From Saccharibacillus soli (GTDB lineage: Bacteria > Bacillota > Bacilli > Paenibacillales > Paenibacillaceae): a stretch of 64,000 bases of DNA. Below, piece after piece: positions 48,350 through 58,199 of the stretch. Location of the stretch: positions 434,001 to 498,000 of the forward strand of contig NIOB01000002.1 of assembly GCA_002189105.1 (NCBI GenBank), in the 5' to 3' direction. Positions within the stretch are counted from its first letter, which is position 1, and every line of letters starts with the position of its first letter. Below the pieces are notes generated by a model that was given only the letters and a program-made list of their open reading frames with translations, was not told the DNA's origin and ran no database searches. Position numbers and translations under genes: made by a program.

Positions 48350-48376
48350 ACCCGGACGCCTAAGCAGCGTCCGGGT
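48350..48376 (-). terminator. Hairpin ending the uronate/xylan operon
   Basis: ACCCGGACGC (48350-48359) and GCGTCCGGGT (48367-48376) form a perfect 10-bp stem with a 7-nt loop. On the minus strand the tail is GCTTGTTG, only weakly U-rich, so termination may be partial. Confidence 0.65.
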
Positions 48377-48418
48377 TGTGATAGTCTGCGAAAGGCTGGA
48401 CGTGATTTTATCCCGCGA

Positions 48419-50074
48419 TCAGTAGCCCAGCTTTTCTTTGGTGCGATTGAAAATGTCGTTCGCCGTCTGCACGTAGCGGTCGGCTCCGTTAGCCTGAACC
48501 TGCGCCACATAAGCATCCCAACCGGCGTTCAAGTCTTCCTGTCCGGTAATGAACTTGAGCGTCATCGTATCGACGTAATCCATCAGCGGTTTGGAGATCA
48601 GATTCATCTCTTCCGCTTCGTCCGTTGTCGCCATGATTGGCGGCTGGATCGGGCGCGGCTCACGGTATTTCTTGATCCGTTCCATATAATCCTGCTCGCC
48701 TTCGGTCATCTTGGAGAAGTGCAGTTCATCGGAACCTCCGTAAGCGAACACGCCGCCTGCGTAACCCAGATCGACGTTCAGTTTTTTCTTGCCGGTATCC
48801 GCGTTCAGACCATTGTAGCTAATGTCCGGGTTCAGCACGATCTTGCCGCTGTCGTCCCGGGTGTAGGTTTCGCCTTCGTTCCCCCACAGCGCGAAGGTCT
48901 GGCCTTCGTCCGAATACCACAGCCAGTCAATGAAGCGCAGCATCTTGATGAAGTCTTCCTTGCCGAGTTCCTTCAGTGCGTTCTGGCTAATCATGATTCC
49001 ATTCTCCAGACGCGAGTTTTCGATCTGAAGCAGCCCTTCCGGGCCGCCCGGCTGCACGACCATGTACAGTTCGCTGTTCTTGTCCTGCATTTTGCTCATG
49101 GAATCGGCCAGCGTCTGGTAGTTGCCGTTGATAACGAACGTTTCGCCCTTATAGAACTTGGCACGTGCCGATTCGTCATCCTGCGTGAAGGATTCAGGGT
49201 CCAACAGGCCGTCCTTGACCAGCTTGTTGAGGTACGTCAGGTACTCTTTGAATTCCGGCGTCGAATCCGCGAAGTAGAAAGCCTTCTTGTCCTCATCGAA
49301 CTTGACGCCGTTTGCGAGTCCCCAGCCGCCGGTTACGCCGTAGGCTACGCCGGTGATGCCAAGCGTGGAGTCACCTTCGTACTGATCGGACCAGACATAA
49401 TCGGCTCCTGTATACGCTTTCACTTTTTTGAGTGCCTCATAGAAATCTTCGTACGTCCATTTACTTTCCAGGGTTTTGACGTCCACACCCGCCGCTTCAA
49501 AGATGTCCTTGCGGATAACGTACGAGTAACCGCCGCCTGCGGATTCCCACATCCCCGGAAGCACATAATATTTGCCGTCTTCGCGCAGCTTGGCCTTCAG
49601 ATCGTCAGCCATGCCCCATTTCTCCACGGCTTCCGTGTAGTTGGGCATGTACTGCGTCCATTCGCTGATCGGTACGATCTGCCCCCCAGCGACAAAGGCG
49701 CTTTCGTCATACGTCTTGGGAATGATATACGGAGCGTCACCGGAGTTGATGACCAGCGCCTTCTGATTCTCATATTCGCCGCGTGCCGTGATCGACAGAT
49801 CGAACGAGACATTGGTCTTCTCTTTGAGCGAGGACCAGAATGGCCAATCCGCCTGATAGGGATACGCTTCGTTGTCGCTGAACATCATGGAATAAGTAAC
49901 GGGTTCGTCGGAGTGGAATGTCTTGCCGACTCCGTAAGTATACCCCTGCGCTTCCTGTTTGCCCTCGGGATCGGGGGCATTGGCGGTGTCGCTGTCCGAG
50001 CTTCCACACGCGGCTGTTCCAGCGGCCAGCAGGACTGCCAGTGCGATCTTGCCGAAGTTGCTGAACTTGTTCAT
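48419..50074 (-). CDS. Lipoprotein solute-binding protein of the aldouronate ABC importer (LplA-like)
   Basis: A 551-aa lipoprotein: short basic N-terminus, hydrophobic stretch, and lipobox ending in C23 ('AAGTAACGSS'). The mature part is a large cluster-D type carbohydrate binding protein, as in LplA/YtcQ partners of LplB/YtcP permeases. It captures sugar oligomers at the membrane surface. GGGAGG lies 5-6 nt before the ATG. It is the last gene of the seven-gene operon, separated from the permease genes by a GC hairpin. The ligand is inferred from the neighbours: methylglucuronoxylo-oligosaccharides. Confidence 0.87.
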   Translation of the reverse strand: MNKFSNFGKIALAVLLAAGTAACGSSDSDTANAPDPEGKQEAQGYTYGVGKTFHSDEPVTYSMMFSDNEAYPYQADWPFWSSLKEKTNVSFDLSITARGEYENQKALVINSGDAPYIIPKTYDESAFVAGGQIVPISEWTQYMPNYTEAVEKWGMADDLKAKLREDGKYYVLPGMWESAGGGYSYVIRKDIFEAAGVDVKTLESKWTYEDFYEALKKVKAYTGADYVWSDQYEGDSTLGITGVAYGVTGGWGLANGVKFDEDKKAFYFADSTPEFKEYLTYLNKLVKDGLLDPESFTQDDESARAKFYKGETFVINGNYQTLADSMSKMQDKNSELYMVVQPGGPEGLLQIENSRLENGIMISQNALKELGKEDFIKMLRFIDWLWYSDEGQTFALWGNEGETYTRDDSGKIVLNPDISYNGLNADTGKKKLNVDLGYAGGVFAYGGSDELHFSKMTEGEQDYMERIKKYREPRPIQPPIMATTDEAEEMNLISKPLMDYVDTMTLKFITGQEDLNAGWDAYVAQVQANGADRYVQTANDIFNRTKEKLGY

Positions 50075-50125
50075 AAAGACCTCCCATTTTTGGTATGGCT
50101 TTATAGAAACGGGGCAGAGCGGAGG

Positions 50126-50139
50126 GCGGCTTCAGCCGC
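50126..50139 (-). repeat. Intercistronic GC hairpin before the binding-protein gene
   Basis: GCGGC-TTCA-GCCGC (50126-50139) lies in the 111-bp gap between permease and binding-protein genes. In importer operons such hairpins often raise the stability of the binding-protein mRNA; that role here is inference. Confidence 0.4.
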
Positions 50140-50185
50140 GTCCAGGCTGGTATCCCGGCTCTATCCGTACGACCTTCTTCTTACG

Positions 50186-51058
50186 TTAGCCTTTGACCGA
50201 ACCAATCATCATCCCTTGGACAAAATATTTCTGCACAAAAGGATAGATACAGATGATGGGCAGCGAAGTGAGCACCATGGCAGCCGACTTGATCGTAGCG
50301 GCGATCTGCGTCGTTGCTTCGGCGCTGGCTCCGACCTCCGCTGTGCTGACGGTACTGTCGATGATCTGTCTGAGATACAGGGCGACCGGCCATTTTTCCT
50401 TGGATTGCAGGAACAGCGCAGGGCCGAACCAGTTGTTCCAGATGCCAACGATGCAGAACAGCGTCATTGTGGCAAGGATCGGCTTGGACAGCGGCAGCAC
50501 GATGCGCAGGAAGATGCGGTATCCGCCCAGCCCATCGACTTTGGCCGCTTCTTCGACTTCATTCGGAATGGAAGCGAAGAACGTCTTCATCAGAATGACG
50601 TTAAATGCGCTGATGGCGCCGGGAATGATGATCGCCCACATGGTGTCGCGCATATGCAGCGTTTTGGAGATCAGGATAAAGTTCGGAATCAGTCCGCCGC
50701 TGAAATACATGGTGAACAGGACAAACGGGATAAAAAATTTGTTCAGCCGCAGCTTGTCCTTGGACAGCGGATAAGCCAGAATCGCAGTTCCCATTACAGC
50801 GATGAAGGTGCCCAGCACCGAATACAGAATGGTGTTCCAATAGTAGAGATAGAAGTCCGGTTTGCCCAGAATCAGCTTGTAGGTGGCGGCGGTAAAATCG
50901 ACCGGGAAGATGCTGACTTTACCTGCGTAGATTGCGGCTTCCGAACTGAAAGATTGAGCCACCAGATACAGGAACGGATAGAGGGTGAACAGGACGACCA
51001 GCAGCATGACAACAGCGTTAAACACCCGGAAGATGCGGTACGATAGGGAATTGTCCAT
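50186..51058 (-). CDS. lplC: ABC sugar permease, LplC/YtcP type
   Basis: A 290-aa protein with six TM helices. The EAA loop appears as 'SIPNEVEEAAKVDGLGGYRI', followed by 'IVLPLSKPILATM', the coupling site for the ATPase. This is the MalG-like half of a carbohydrate importer. AAGGAG is placed 9 nt before the ATG, 15 bp after the partner permease gene. No ATPase gene lies in the operon, so it probably uses a shared MsmX-type ATPase, as known for Bacillus sugar importers of this class. Confidence 0.88.
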   Translation of the reverse strand: MDNSLSYRIFRVFNAVVMLLVVLFTLYPFLYLVAQSFSSEAAIYAGKVSIFPVDFTAATYKLILGKPDFYLYYWNTILYSVLGTFIAVMGTAILAYPLSKDKLRLNKFFIPFVLFTMYFSGGLIPNFILISKTLHMRDTMWAIIIPGAISAFNVILMKTFFASIPNEVEEAAKVDGLGGYRIFLRIVLPLSKPILATMTLFCIVGIWNNWFGPALFLQSKEKWPVALYLRQIIDSTVSTAEVGASAEATTQIAATIKSAAMVLTSLPIICIYPFVQKYFVQGMMIGSVKG

Positions 51059-51073
51059 GACGAAGGCTCCTTT

Positions 51074-52021
51074 CTACCAGAGGCTGGTTTTGGTCGTTCG
51101 ACGCGAGACATAGTTGGCCGTTGTAACCAGGATCAAGCCGATAATGCCTTCAAACAGACCCACGGCGGTCGCATAACTGAAGCTGCCTCCGCTGATCCCG
51201 ATCCGGTAGACATAAGTCGAGATCACGTCTGCCGTCTCGTAGGTGAGTGGATTGTACAGCAGGAGAATCTTCTCGAAGTTGGAGCCTAGAATACTGCCGA
51301 TGTCGAGAATGAGCAGCGTCATGATTGTTGGCAGAATACCTGGAATCGTAACATGCCAAGCCAGCTTGAGCCGATTCGCCCCGTCGATGCGGGCGGCTTC
51401 ATACAGCTCGGTGTTGATGGTCGTCATCGCAGCCAGATACAGGATGGTGCCCCAGCCGAGTGCCTGCCAGATGCCGGAGGATATGTAGATCGTCGGGAAC
51501 CATTCGGGCAGGGAGATGAACGCCAGTTTGGGCAGACCCAACTGTTGGAGCAGGGCGTTAATCGGACCGTTGAGCGACAGAAGCTCCTTGACCATCCCCG
51601 CCACGATTACGGTGGAGATGAAGTGCGGCAGATAGGAGACCGTCTGGACAAACTTCTTGATCCCGATATTCTTCAGCTCATTGATGAGCAGGGCGAAGAT
51701 CAGGGTCAGGGGGAAGCGGACGAGCAAATAGAAGATACTGAGCAGCAGGTTGTTGCGGAATGCTCGCCAGAAGGTGGGGTCTTTCAGGAACATCTCAAAA
51801 TACTTCAGGCCCACCCATTCGGTGCCGAGGAAGTTGGGGCCCCCTCTGTACTTGCGAAAAGCGATGATATTCCCCAGCATGGGGGCGTACTTGAAGATCA
51901 GGAAGTAGAGTACGGGCAGGATGAGAAACGAGTAGAGCACCCACTCCTTGCGAACGTGGCGAATCAATGTTTCCTGGTTGGCTTCTCGGGTGCGGACTTG
52001 CTTGCGCGTCAAGGTTCCCAT
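51074..52021 (-). CDS. lplB: ABC sugar permease, LplB/YteP type
   Basis: A 315-aa MalF-like permease with six TM helices. 'YEAARIDGANRLKLAWHVTI' holds the EAA motif, followed by 'PGILPTIMTLLILDIGSIL'. ATG 52021 is preceded by AGGAGG at 12 nt; the longer frame to 52063 has no binding site. It pairs with the next permease and the terminal binding protein. The aldouronate importer of xylan-using Paenibacillus carries the same lplA-lplB-ytcP set beside aguA. Confidence 0.88.
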   Translation of the reverse strand: MGTLTRKQVRTREANQETLIRHVRKEWVLYSFLILPVLYFLIFKYAPMLGNIIAFRKYRGGPNFLGTEWVGLKYFEMFLKDPTFWRAFRNNLLLSIFYLLVRFPLTLIFALLINELKNIGIKKFVQTVSYLPHFISTVIVAGMVKELLSLNGPINALLQQLGLPKLAFISLPEWFPTIYISSGIWQALGWGTILYLAAMTTINTELYEAARIDGANRLKLAWHVTIPGILPTIMTLLILDIGSILGSNFEKILLLYNPLTYETADVISTYVYRIGISGGSFSYATAVGLFEGIIGLILVTTANYVSRRTTKTSLW

Positions 52022-52118
52022 GTGGATGGGTCGCCTCCTCTTGAAAAAAAGTGTAAATCGCACAATAGACTCGATTAACTATACTTTTCGCGGCGGATTA
52101 CCCAGATTTAGCGGTGAA

Positions 52119-52145
52119 GCCAAGCGATACGCGGTATCGCCTGGC
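52119..52145 (-). repeat. Intercistronic hairpin between the GH3 and lplB genes
   Basis: GCGATAC-GCG-GTATCGC (52124-52140) is extended by GCCA/TGGC after a single A-C mismatch. No U-run follows, so it is more likely a processing or stabilising structure, separating the catabolic genes from the transporter genes. Confidence 0.5.
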
Positions 52146-52156
52146 GAGAAACGGAA

Positions 52157-54328
52157 TCAGGAGTAAGAGTTGGCTGCCGGGATCAGGGCAGCGGGAGCGG
52201 TTAAAACAAAAGCTTGGGGAGTGCGCCCGGTCAATTCGATGCTTCGGGCATCCGGTTGGCTGAAGCCAATATGGACGGTATATTCGCCCTCGGGGATGGT
52301 CGCTGTGCCATCTTCGGCGAATAGAGCAAACGCGCTGGCTGGCAGCATCAATTCGATCTCCGCAGAAGTGCCTGGTTCCAGATGCACCTTGCGGAACGCT
52401 TTGAGCTGGGGATTGGGGGCGTGCTCCTGCTCGGCATGGACATAGGCCTGTACCACTTCCGCAGCGGCGATGCTGCCGTTGTTCACCAGACGGACCGAAG
52501 CCCGGATGCCTTCTTCGCCGAGGGTCGAATCGCTGAGTTCAGCCGATTCGATCTCGATGTCTCCGTAAGTCAGGCCGTAGCCAAACGGATACAGCGCCGG
52601 CTGCTGCATGTAGCGGTAGGTTCGGCTGCGCATGGAATAATCGGTGAATTCGGGCAGTTCTTCCGTAGTACGATAAAACGTGACCGGCAGCTTGCCCGAT
52701 GGTGAAAATTCACCGAACAGCAGCTCGGCGATGGCGCGTCCACCCTGTGCGCCCGGGTACCAGGCCTGAACAATCGCCGGAATATGCTCATCGGCGTAAT
52801 TGACCGCCAGTGCGCTGCCTGCCAGCAGTACCAGCACGACAGGCTTGCCGCTCTCCTGTGCCAGGCGCAGCAGCTCCTCCTGCTGACCGGGCAGATCGAG
52901 ATTCGGCTTGTCGCCGCTGCCGAAGGCGTTACCTTGATCGCCTTCTTCGCCTTCCAGACCGGAATCCAGACCCAGGCAGACGATGATAACGTCGCTTTCG
53001 GCGCAGACGCCCCTGGCTTCGGCGATTCGGTCGCCCGGCTGGCCCAGTCCGCCTACCTTGTCGCGGAACAGATGGCAGCCTTCGGAGTACAGCACGCGTA
53101 CATCGTCGCCGAGATAATCCTGAATCCCTTCCAGCGGCGTGATATAGCGCGAAGCCGTACCTTCGTAGTTGCCGACGAGTGCGCGGCGGTTGTTCGCGTT
53201 AGGGCCGATAACCCCAACGGTGCGCAGCTTGCTGCGGTCAAGCGGCAGCAGATCGTCGTTCTTGAGCAGAACAAGCGAGTCGCGCGAGGCCTGAAGGTTC
53301 AACTGCCTCATCGCTGGGGCGTCTGTCTCCAGGTAGCCAATCGAAGAGAACGGTACATCAGCCGGTTCATCGAACAAGCCCAGCTTCATGCGTGTCGTAA
53401 AGAGGCGAATGACAGCCGTATCGATCTGTTCTTCGGAGACCAGTCCCTGCGCCACAGCATCCTGGAGGAAGAGGAACAGACTGCCGCAGTTCAGATCGCA
53501 GCCGTTATTGACAGCCAGCGCCACCGATTCGGCTTCGTTAGCCGTGACCTTGTGATGCAGATGGAAGTCGCGGATGGCCCAGCAGTCGGAGACGACGTGA
53601 CCGTCGAATCCCCATTCGCCGCGCAGAATCTGCTTGAGCAGCAGCTCACTGCCGCAGCAGGGCTCGTCGTTGGTGCGGTTATAAGCGCCCATGATCGCTT
53701 CGACCTTGGCTTCCTGCACGCAGGCCTGGAAGGCCGGTAGATACGTCTCGCGCAGGTCTTTGTCCGAGACCACGGCGTTGAAGCTGTGACGCACATCTTC
53801 CGGGCCGGAGTGAACGGCAAAATGTTTGGCGCAGGCCGCTGTCTTGAGGTAGTTCTCGTCATCTCCTTGCAGGCCGCGAATGAAGCGGACAGCCAGGCGC
53901 GACGTCAGATGCGGGTCTTCACCGTACGTCTCGTGTCCACGTCCCCAGCGGGGATCGCGGAAGATGTTGACGTTGGGCGCCCAGAGCGTCAGGCCTTTGT
54001 AGATGTCGGTGTCGTCATAACGCTGCTGCATATTGAACTTGGAACGAGTCTCCGTGGAGATGGCATCCGCCACCTGCTCCAGCAGCTCCTCGTCGAACGT
54101 TGCCGCCAGTCCGATTGCCTGTGGGAAGATCGTAGCCGTGCCCGCGCGGGCGACGCCATGCAGACCTTCGTTCCACCAGTTATAGGCTTTGACATTCAGG
54201 CGTTCGATGGCCGGAGCGGAATGGATCATCTGATGGATTTTTTCCTTCAGCGTCATCTGCGCCACCAACTGCTTGGCTCGGTCTTTGTAGCTGTTTATTT
54301 TCTCCGTATTCTCGGTGATGTTGACCAT
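52157..54328 (-). CDS. GH3 beta-xylosidase / beta-glucosidase-like enzyme
   Basis: A 723-aa cytoplasmic enzyme (no signal peptide). The N-terminal barrel has 'FRDPRWGRGHETYGEDP', 'AKHFAVHSGPE' and nucleophile D248 in 'HVVSDCWAI'; then the alpha/beta sandwich ('GVIGPNANNRRALVGNYEGT') and a C-terminal fibronectin-III-like domain. SDC after VV is typical of the xylosidase branch of GH3, fitting hydrolysis of xylo-oligosaccharides left after GH67 removes glucuronate. AGGAGG lies 7 nt before the ATG. It lies 58 bp after the alpha-glucuronidase gene, in the same operon. A beta-glucosidase specificity is not excluded. Confidence 0.87.
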   Translation of the reverse strand: MVNITENTEKINSYKDRAKQLVAQMTLKEKIHQMIHSAPAIERLNVKAYNWWNEGLHGVARAGTATIFPQAIGLAATFDEELLEQVADAISTETRSKFNMQQRYDDTDIYKGLTLWAPNVNIFRDPRWGRGHETYGEDPHLTSRLAVRFIRGLQGDDENYLKTAACAKHFAVHSGPEDVRHSFNAVVSDKDLRETYLPAFQACVQEAKVEAIMGAYNRTNDEPCCGSELLLKQILRGEWGFDGHVVSDCWAIRDFHLHHKVTANEAESVALAVNNGCDLNCGSLFLFLQDAVAQGLVSEEQIDTAVIRLFTTRMKLGLFDEPADVPFSSIGYLETDAPAMRQLNLQASRDSLVLLKNDDLLPLDRSKLRTVGVIGPNANNRRALVGNYEGTASRYITPLEGIQDYLGDDVRVLYSEGCHLFRDKVGGLGQPGDRIAEARGVCAESDVIIVCLGLDSGLEGEEGDQGNAFGSGDKPNLDLPGQQEELLRLAQESGKPVVLVLLAGSALAVNYADEHIPAIVQAWYPGAQGGRAIAELLFGEFSPSGKLPVTFYRTTEELPEFTDYSMRSRTYRYMQQPALYPFGYGLTYGDIEIESAELSDSTLGEEGIRASVRLVNNGSIAAAEVVQAYVHAEQEHAPNPQLKAFRKVHLEPGTSAEIELMLPASAFALFAEDGTATIPEGEYTVHIGFSQPDARSIELTGRTPQAFVLTAPAALIPAANSYS

Positions 54329-54387
54329 GCGGAATCCTCCTTCAAAAAGGGATGGGGTTCAAGCTTCAGATCAGGGTTCGACGAGCT

Positions 54388-56472
54388 TCAGGCGTAAATC
54401 AGCCGTCCATGCTCATCGGGAATCCCCGATTTGCGGCAGAAGTACGTATTCACGACATCGCGCCACTGCCGGGCGTTGTCCAGCTGCATCTCCAATCTTC
54501 CGAGAATAGGAGCAAACCGCTCGGCATCCATTTCAGACTCAAGCTTTTTCCAGCGTTCGATCCAGGCTTCCACCTTCGCTGCACCTTCAAAGCGGCTGTC
54601 ATAGATATATTGAATGACCGTCTTGCCTGACTTCAGGCGATGCGTATATGGCACGTGGTGGAAGAAGAGGAGCAGCTCATCCGGACATGATTCAATAGAG
54701 CCATAATGCACCGCGTTCTCGGCTGCATATTGTCCCACATATCCCGTGCCGGTCTTGATCGTCCGATCCACGCCTACGCCGTCGCGGTCGGCAAAGTGGT
54801 AGGTGCCCCATTTGGAATACTCATAACCGTCCACGTCAACCGCGTAATGATAATGCGGCTGAACCATCCATCCCACGCTGAGGGGAGCGGTATAGCTCTC
54901 ATAAGTCGGCCATGATTCCATTAGCAGCTCTTGGACAAAAGCGGCAGCGGGCGTTCCCGGGCCAAACGTCAGAGCGCTCCATTCGGCGGCAATCTCTTCA
55001 GCACCCAGCTCCGGGTTCCAGGCCAGACGGCCAAAGCCGAACAGGTTGGCCTGCGCCAGATGATGTCCCGTCCAGTTGTCGTCATCTCCAATGTTTGAGA
55101 CGGCGGCCAGGCCGCTGTGGACAAACGGATGGACTTCGCCTGCGGCAATCCGTTTGACGGTGCTGCCCGGCCCCTTCAAGTATGTATCGAAATCCAGATA
55201 CGTCTTCCACTGCGGAACGAGGAAGCAGACGTCGCGCTGCTGCCCGGTATATTCCTGGGCGATCTGGAACTCCATCACCTGGTTGGTGTTCGGCATGGCG
55301 CCGAATAATGGAGAGATCGGTTCGCGTACCTGGAAGTCCATCGGGCCATTCTTGATCTGAAGCACCACATTGTCGCGGAAGCGACCATCCAGCGGCTTGA
55401 AATGATCGTAAGCGGCGCGGGCGCGGTCAGTGGAACGATCACGCCAATCCTGATGGCAGTCATAGACGAAGCAGCGCCACATGACCCGTCCGCCAAATGG
55501 TGCCAGGGCATCCGCCAGCATATTTGCGCCGTCCGCATGATCGCGTCCGTAGGTGAACGGGCCAGGACGGTTCTCGGAATCGGCCTTGACGACAAAGCCG
55601 CCGAAGTCCGGAATGGCTGCGTAGATTTCTTCGGCCTTGCGCGCCCACCAGCTTCGTACGTCTTCGTCCAACGGATCGGCCGTCTCCAGTTCACCCAGTT
55701 CGATGGGAGCTGCATAGTTGGCACTCAGGAACAGCTGGATGCCATAGTCCGCAAAAAGATCAGCCAGACGTGCCACTTCAGGCAGCAGAGCCGAGGTAAT
55801 CAGCTTGGTCTCCTCATGATGCACATTGACATTGTTGATCGAGATCGCATTGATGCCGATGGAGCCCAGCAGCCTCGCATAGTCGGCGATGCGCGGCGAT
55901 TCGAGTTGAATCCGGTTGTTTCGATAGAAGATGGAATCGCCGGAATATCCGCGTTCCACACTTCCGTCCATATTGTCCCACTGGTCGATCATGCGCAGCG
56001 CATTGCGCGGCGTCTCAACCACTTCTTGCTCGACCGGCCCTGTGGTCGTGGTGCCCAGCAGGCGCAGGAAGTGGAATACGGCGTGCAGCAGTCCGCGCTC
56101 CGAGCCGCCGCGCAGCACGGCGTACCAGCTGCCGTTATCGCGGCTTTGCGCGATGCGCAGGACGTACGCTTCCTCATGCAGGGGAAGCATATCGTGTTCA
56201 CTTGGCGAAGGTTCGGCGGCTTCTGCCGAGCCAAGCACGATCATGGGTGGCCCGGCTTGCAGGGCCAGGGAAGGCGTCAGCCCGGTCAGCGTCCCGATGC
56301 CGCTGACCAATTCGCGCAGCGCGGTCGGACCGGGACCGCCTTCTCCTGCGGGAAGCAGCGTCATGCTGGCGGTCACTGTCGCCAGCAGCGGCTTCCACGC
56401 TTCGATACGTGAGCTGTCCGGCCAGCGTTCGGCAGGCAGCCAGGCCTTGTAGCCTCTTGACGTTCTCGTCAT
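54388..56472 (-). CDS. aguA: GH67 alpha-glucuronidase
   Basis: A 694-aa intracellular enzyme with GH67 features throughout. E300 in '[12 protein letters not shown]', D379 in '[11 protein letters not shown]' and E407 in 'QIAQEYTG' are spaced 79 and 28 residues apart, exactly like the general acid and paired bases E285/D364/E392 of the Geobacillus enzyme. It removes (4-O-methyl-)glucuronic acid from the non-reducing end of aldouronic acids derived from xylan. It starts by ATGA overlap with uxuB; AGGAG is 9 nt upstream. Confidence 0.95.
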   Translation of the reverse strand: MTRTSRGYKAWLPAERWPDSSRIEAWKPLLATVTASMTLLPAGEGGPGPTALRELVSGIGTLTGLTPSLALQAGPPMIVLGSAEAAEPSPSEHDMLPLHEEAYVLRIAQSRDNGSWYAVLRGGSERGLLHAVFHFLRLLGTTTTGPVEQEVVETPRNALRMIDQWDNMDGSVERGYSGDSIFYRNNRIQLESPRIADYARLLGSIGINAISINNVNVHHEETKLITSALLPEVARLADLFADYGIQLFLSANYAAPIELGELETADPLDEDVRSWWARKAEEIYAAIPDFGGFVVKADSENRPGPFTYGRDHADGANMLADALAPFGGRVMWRCFVYDCHQDWRDRSTDRARAAYDHFKPLDGRFRDNVVLQIKNGPMDFQVREPISPLFGAMPNTNQVMEFQIAQEYTGQQRDVCFLVPQWKTYLDFDTYLKGPGSTVKRIAAGEVHPFVHSGLAAVSNIGDDDNWTGHHLAQANLFGFGRLAWNPELGAEEIAAEWSALTFGPGTPAAAFVQELLMESWPTYESYTAPLSVGWMVQPHYHYAVDVDGYEYSKWGTYHFADRDGVGVDRTIKTGTGYVGQYAAENAVHYGSIESCPDELLLFFHHVPYTHRLKSGKTVIQYIYDSRFEGAAKVEAWIERWKKLESEMDAERFAPILGRLEMQLDNARQWRDVVNTYFCRKSGIPDEHGRLIYA

Positions 56473-58199
56473 GAACGATCACTCCTCTCGGCATTTTCGA
56501 TCCGGATGTTCGCTTCATCCGGAGCCTCACTCTGTGTGAGGCGAGTGTCCGCATCCGAGAATTCCCTCCCGGATGCCGGGGACAGACCTAATTCGCGCTC
56601 CAGCGTCCGGCGGACGGCTCCGCGTCCGCCCAGCATCTCGCGGAACATGCGCTCGATCTTGGGGCCCAGCCCGGCGGCGTAGAGATCGACGCCGAACAGA
56701 TTCTCGTCCGCCAGAATCCGGCGGACGTCCGGGCAGGAGCGACCGTCCGCGTCGGGGACGCTGTGCGACAGCCGCTCTTGCAGTTCGCCAAGCCGCGGGT
56801 CGGGGCTTGGCGCGAAGGCGCGGCCTTCGTCATCGGTGCCGAGCAGATACCGGCACCAGGCGGCAATGGCGAGCGGAACGGCCGTCAGCGCCGCCGCGTC
56901 GAGGTCTTCGCGCTCCATATGGGCGCGGATGGTGCCGCCAAAGCGAATGGCCACCTTCTTCGAGGTGTCCGAAGCGATGCGCTGCGGGGTGTCCGGGATG
57001 AACGGATTCGGCAGCCGTTCATTCAGCACCTGATCCAGGAACTTCGCCGGGGACAGAATGCCCGGATCGACCACAACCGGAAGCCCTTCATCCTCGCCAA
57101 TTCGCCGGGCGAGTTCGCGCAGCAGCGGGTCCTGCATCTCGTCCGCGATGCGCTCATATCCCAGCAGGCAGCCGGTTACGGCAAGCGCGGTATGCAGCGG
57201 ATTGAGGCAGGCGGTCACCTTCATGGTGTCCGTGCGGTTCACCGTGTCCCGGTCAGCGAACAGGATGCCGGCGGCTTCAAGCGGTGGTCGTCCCGCAGGG
57301 AACGCCTCTTCAATCACCAGATATTCCACTGTCTCCGCATTAACAAACGGAGCGGAATACGTATGGCGGGAAGACGTCTTCTCTTCCATGCCCGCCAGTC
57401 CCAATCGGTTCAATTCTTCCCGAATGACCGGCGAAGGGCGGGGGGTGATCTTGTCGATCATGGTGAGTGGGAAGGAGACTTTGCGCCGCTCCTCCAGATA
57501 AGTGACGAAGCCGCTCTGCACATGACCTCGCGCCGCCCATTCCCGAGCCACGGTTAATATACTTTCGCGCAGCAGATCGCCGTTGTGCGGGCAGTTATCC
57601 AGACTGACAAAGGCCAGCGGATACGCTCCCTTGAGATACCGGCGGTAGACGAGTGCGGCGGCTACCGCCATGACCTGTTCGGCGCGGTGCGGGCCCGCCT
57701 CAAAGTCGCGCAGCGCCTCGGCGGTGAATGTTCCGTCCGCTTCGGTCAGGGCGTAGCCTTTTTCCGTAACGGTGAAGGACACCAGCTGTAGGCTTGGATT
57801 CTCGAACGCACGAACCAACCGCACGTAGTCATCGGTACGGAAGGGATCGGCACAGACGGCCTCGGCTACACTGGCCAGCACTTCCTTGCGCAGTTGACCA
57901 TCTGCGCCCATCTCCACCAGCAGCGTCAGATTGTCATGCGGCCGATAGACCCGATCAATTGTCTCTGAATCCGGCGTGCCCGCTGCAATGATTCCCGTAT
58001 CGGTCAGCCCTTCATTCAGCAGTTTCTGCTGCGCCTTGGCGATGAGGCTGCGGAAGATATTGCCTGCGCCAAAATGTACCCAGCGCGGATGATCCAGCGT
58101 ATGTTCGGCTACCGCATGTCTGTCAAATCGGGGAAGAGCGATGCCTGCGGCTTCCCAGGCTTCGACATCCAGCAGACCGCGTTCATTCAGTTCCAGCAA
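56469..58199 (-). CDS. uxuB: Fructuronate reductase / D-mannonate oxidoreductase
   Basis: A 576-aa polyol-specific long-chain dehydrogenase: '[12 protein letters not shown]' is the NAD(H)-binding start, '[12 protein letters not shown]' and '[15 protein letters not shown]' carry the family Asn/Lys/His active-site motifs. It interconverts D-fructuronate and D-mannonate. The TTG at 58199 is the likely start: GGAGGAGG lies 8 nt upstream inside uxuA, and homology begins there. A longer frame exists to 58388 but overlaps uxuA coding. It overlaps uxuA by 17 bp and aguA by 4 bp. The C-terminal third is unusually GC-rich. Confidence 0.88.
   Translation of the reverse strand: MLELNERGLLDVEAWEAAGIALPRFDRHAVAEHTLDHPRWVHFGAGNIFRSLIAKAQQKLLNEGLTDTGIIAAGTPDSETIDRVYRPHDNLTLLVEMGADGQLRKEVLASVAEAVCADPFRTDDYVRLVRAFENPSLQLVSFTVTEKGYALTEADGTFTAEALRDFEAGPHRAEQVMAVAAALVYRRYLKGAYPLAFVSLDNCPHNGDLLRESILTVAREWAARGHVQSGFVTYLEERRKVSFPLTMIDKITPRPSPVIREELNRLGLAGMEEKTSSRHTYSAPFVNAETVEYLVIEEAFPAGRPPLEAAGILFADRDTVNRTDTMKVTACLNPLHTALAVTGCLLGYERIADEMQDPLLRELARRIGEDEGLPVVVDPGILSPAKFLDQVLNERLPNPFIPDTPQRIASDTSKKVAIRFGGTIRAHMEREDLDAAALTAVPLAIAAWCRYLLGTDDEGRAFAPSPDPRLGELQERLSHSVPDADGRSCPDVRRILADENLFGVDLYAAGLGPKIERMFREMLGGRGAVRRTLERELGLSPASGREFSDADTRLTQSEAPDEANIRIENAERSDRS

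Noticed and set aside
48719-51046. 775-codon plus-strand frame across the binding-protein and permease genes
   Set aside because: It spans two real minus-strand genes and their gap, and has no motifs or ribosome binding site.
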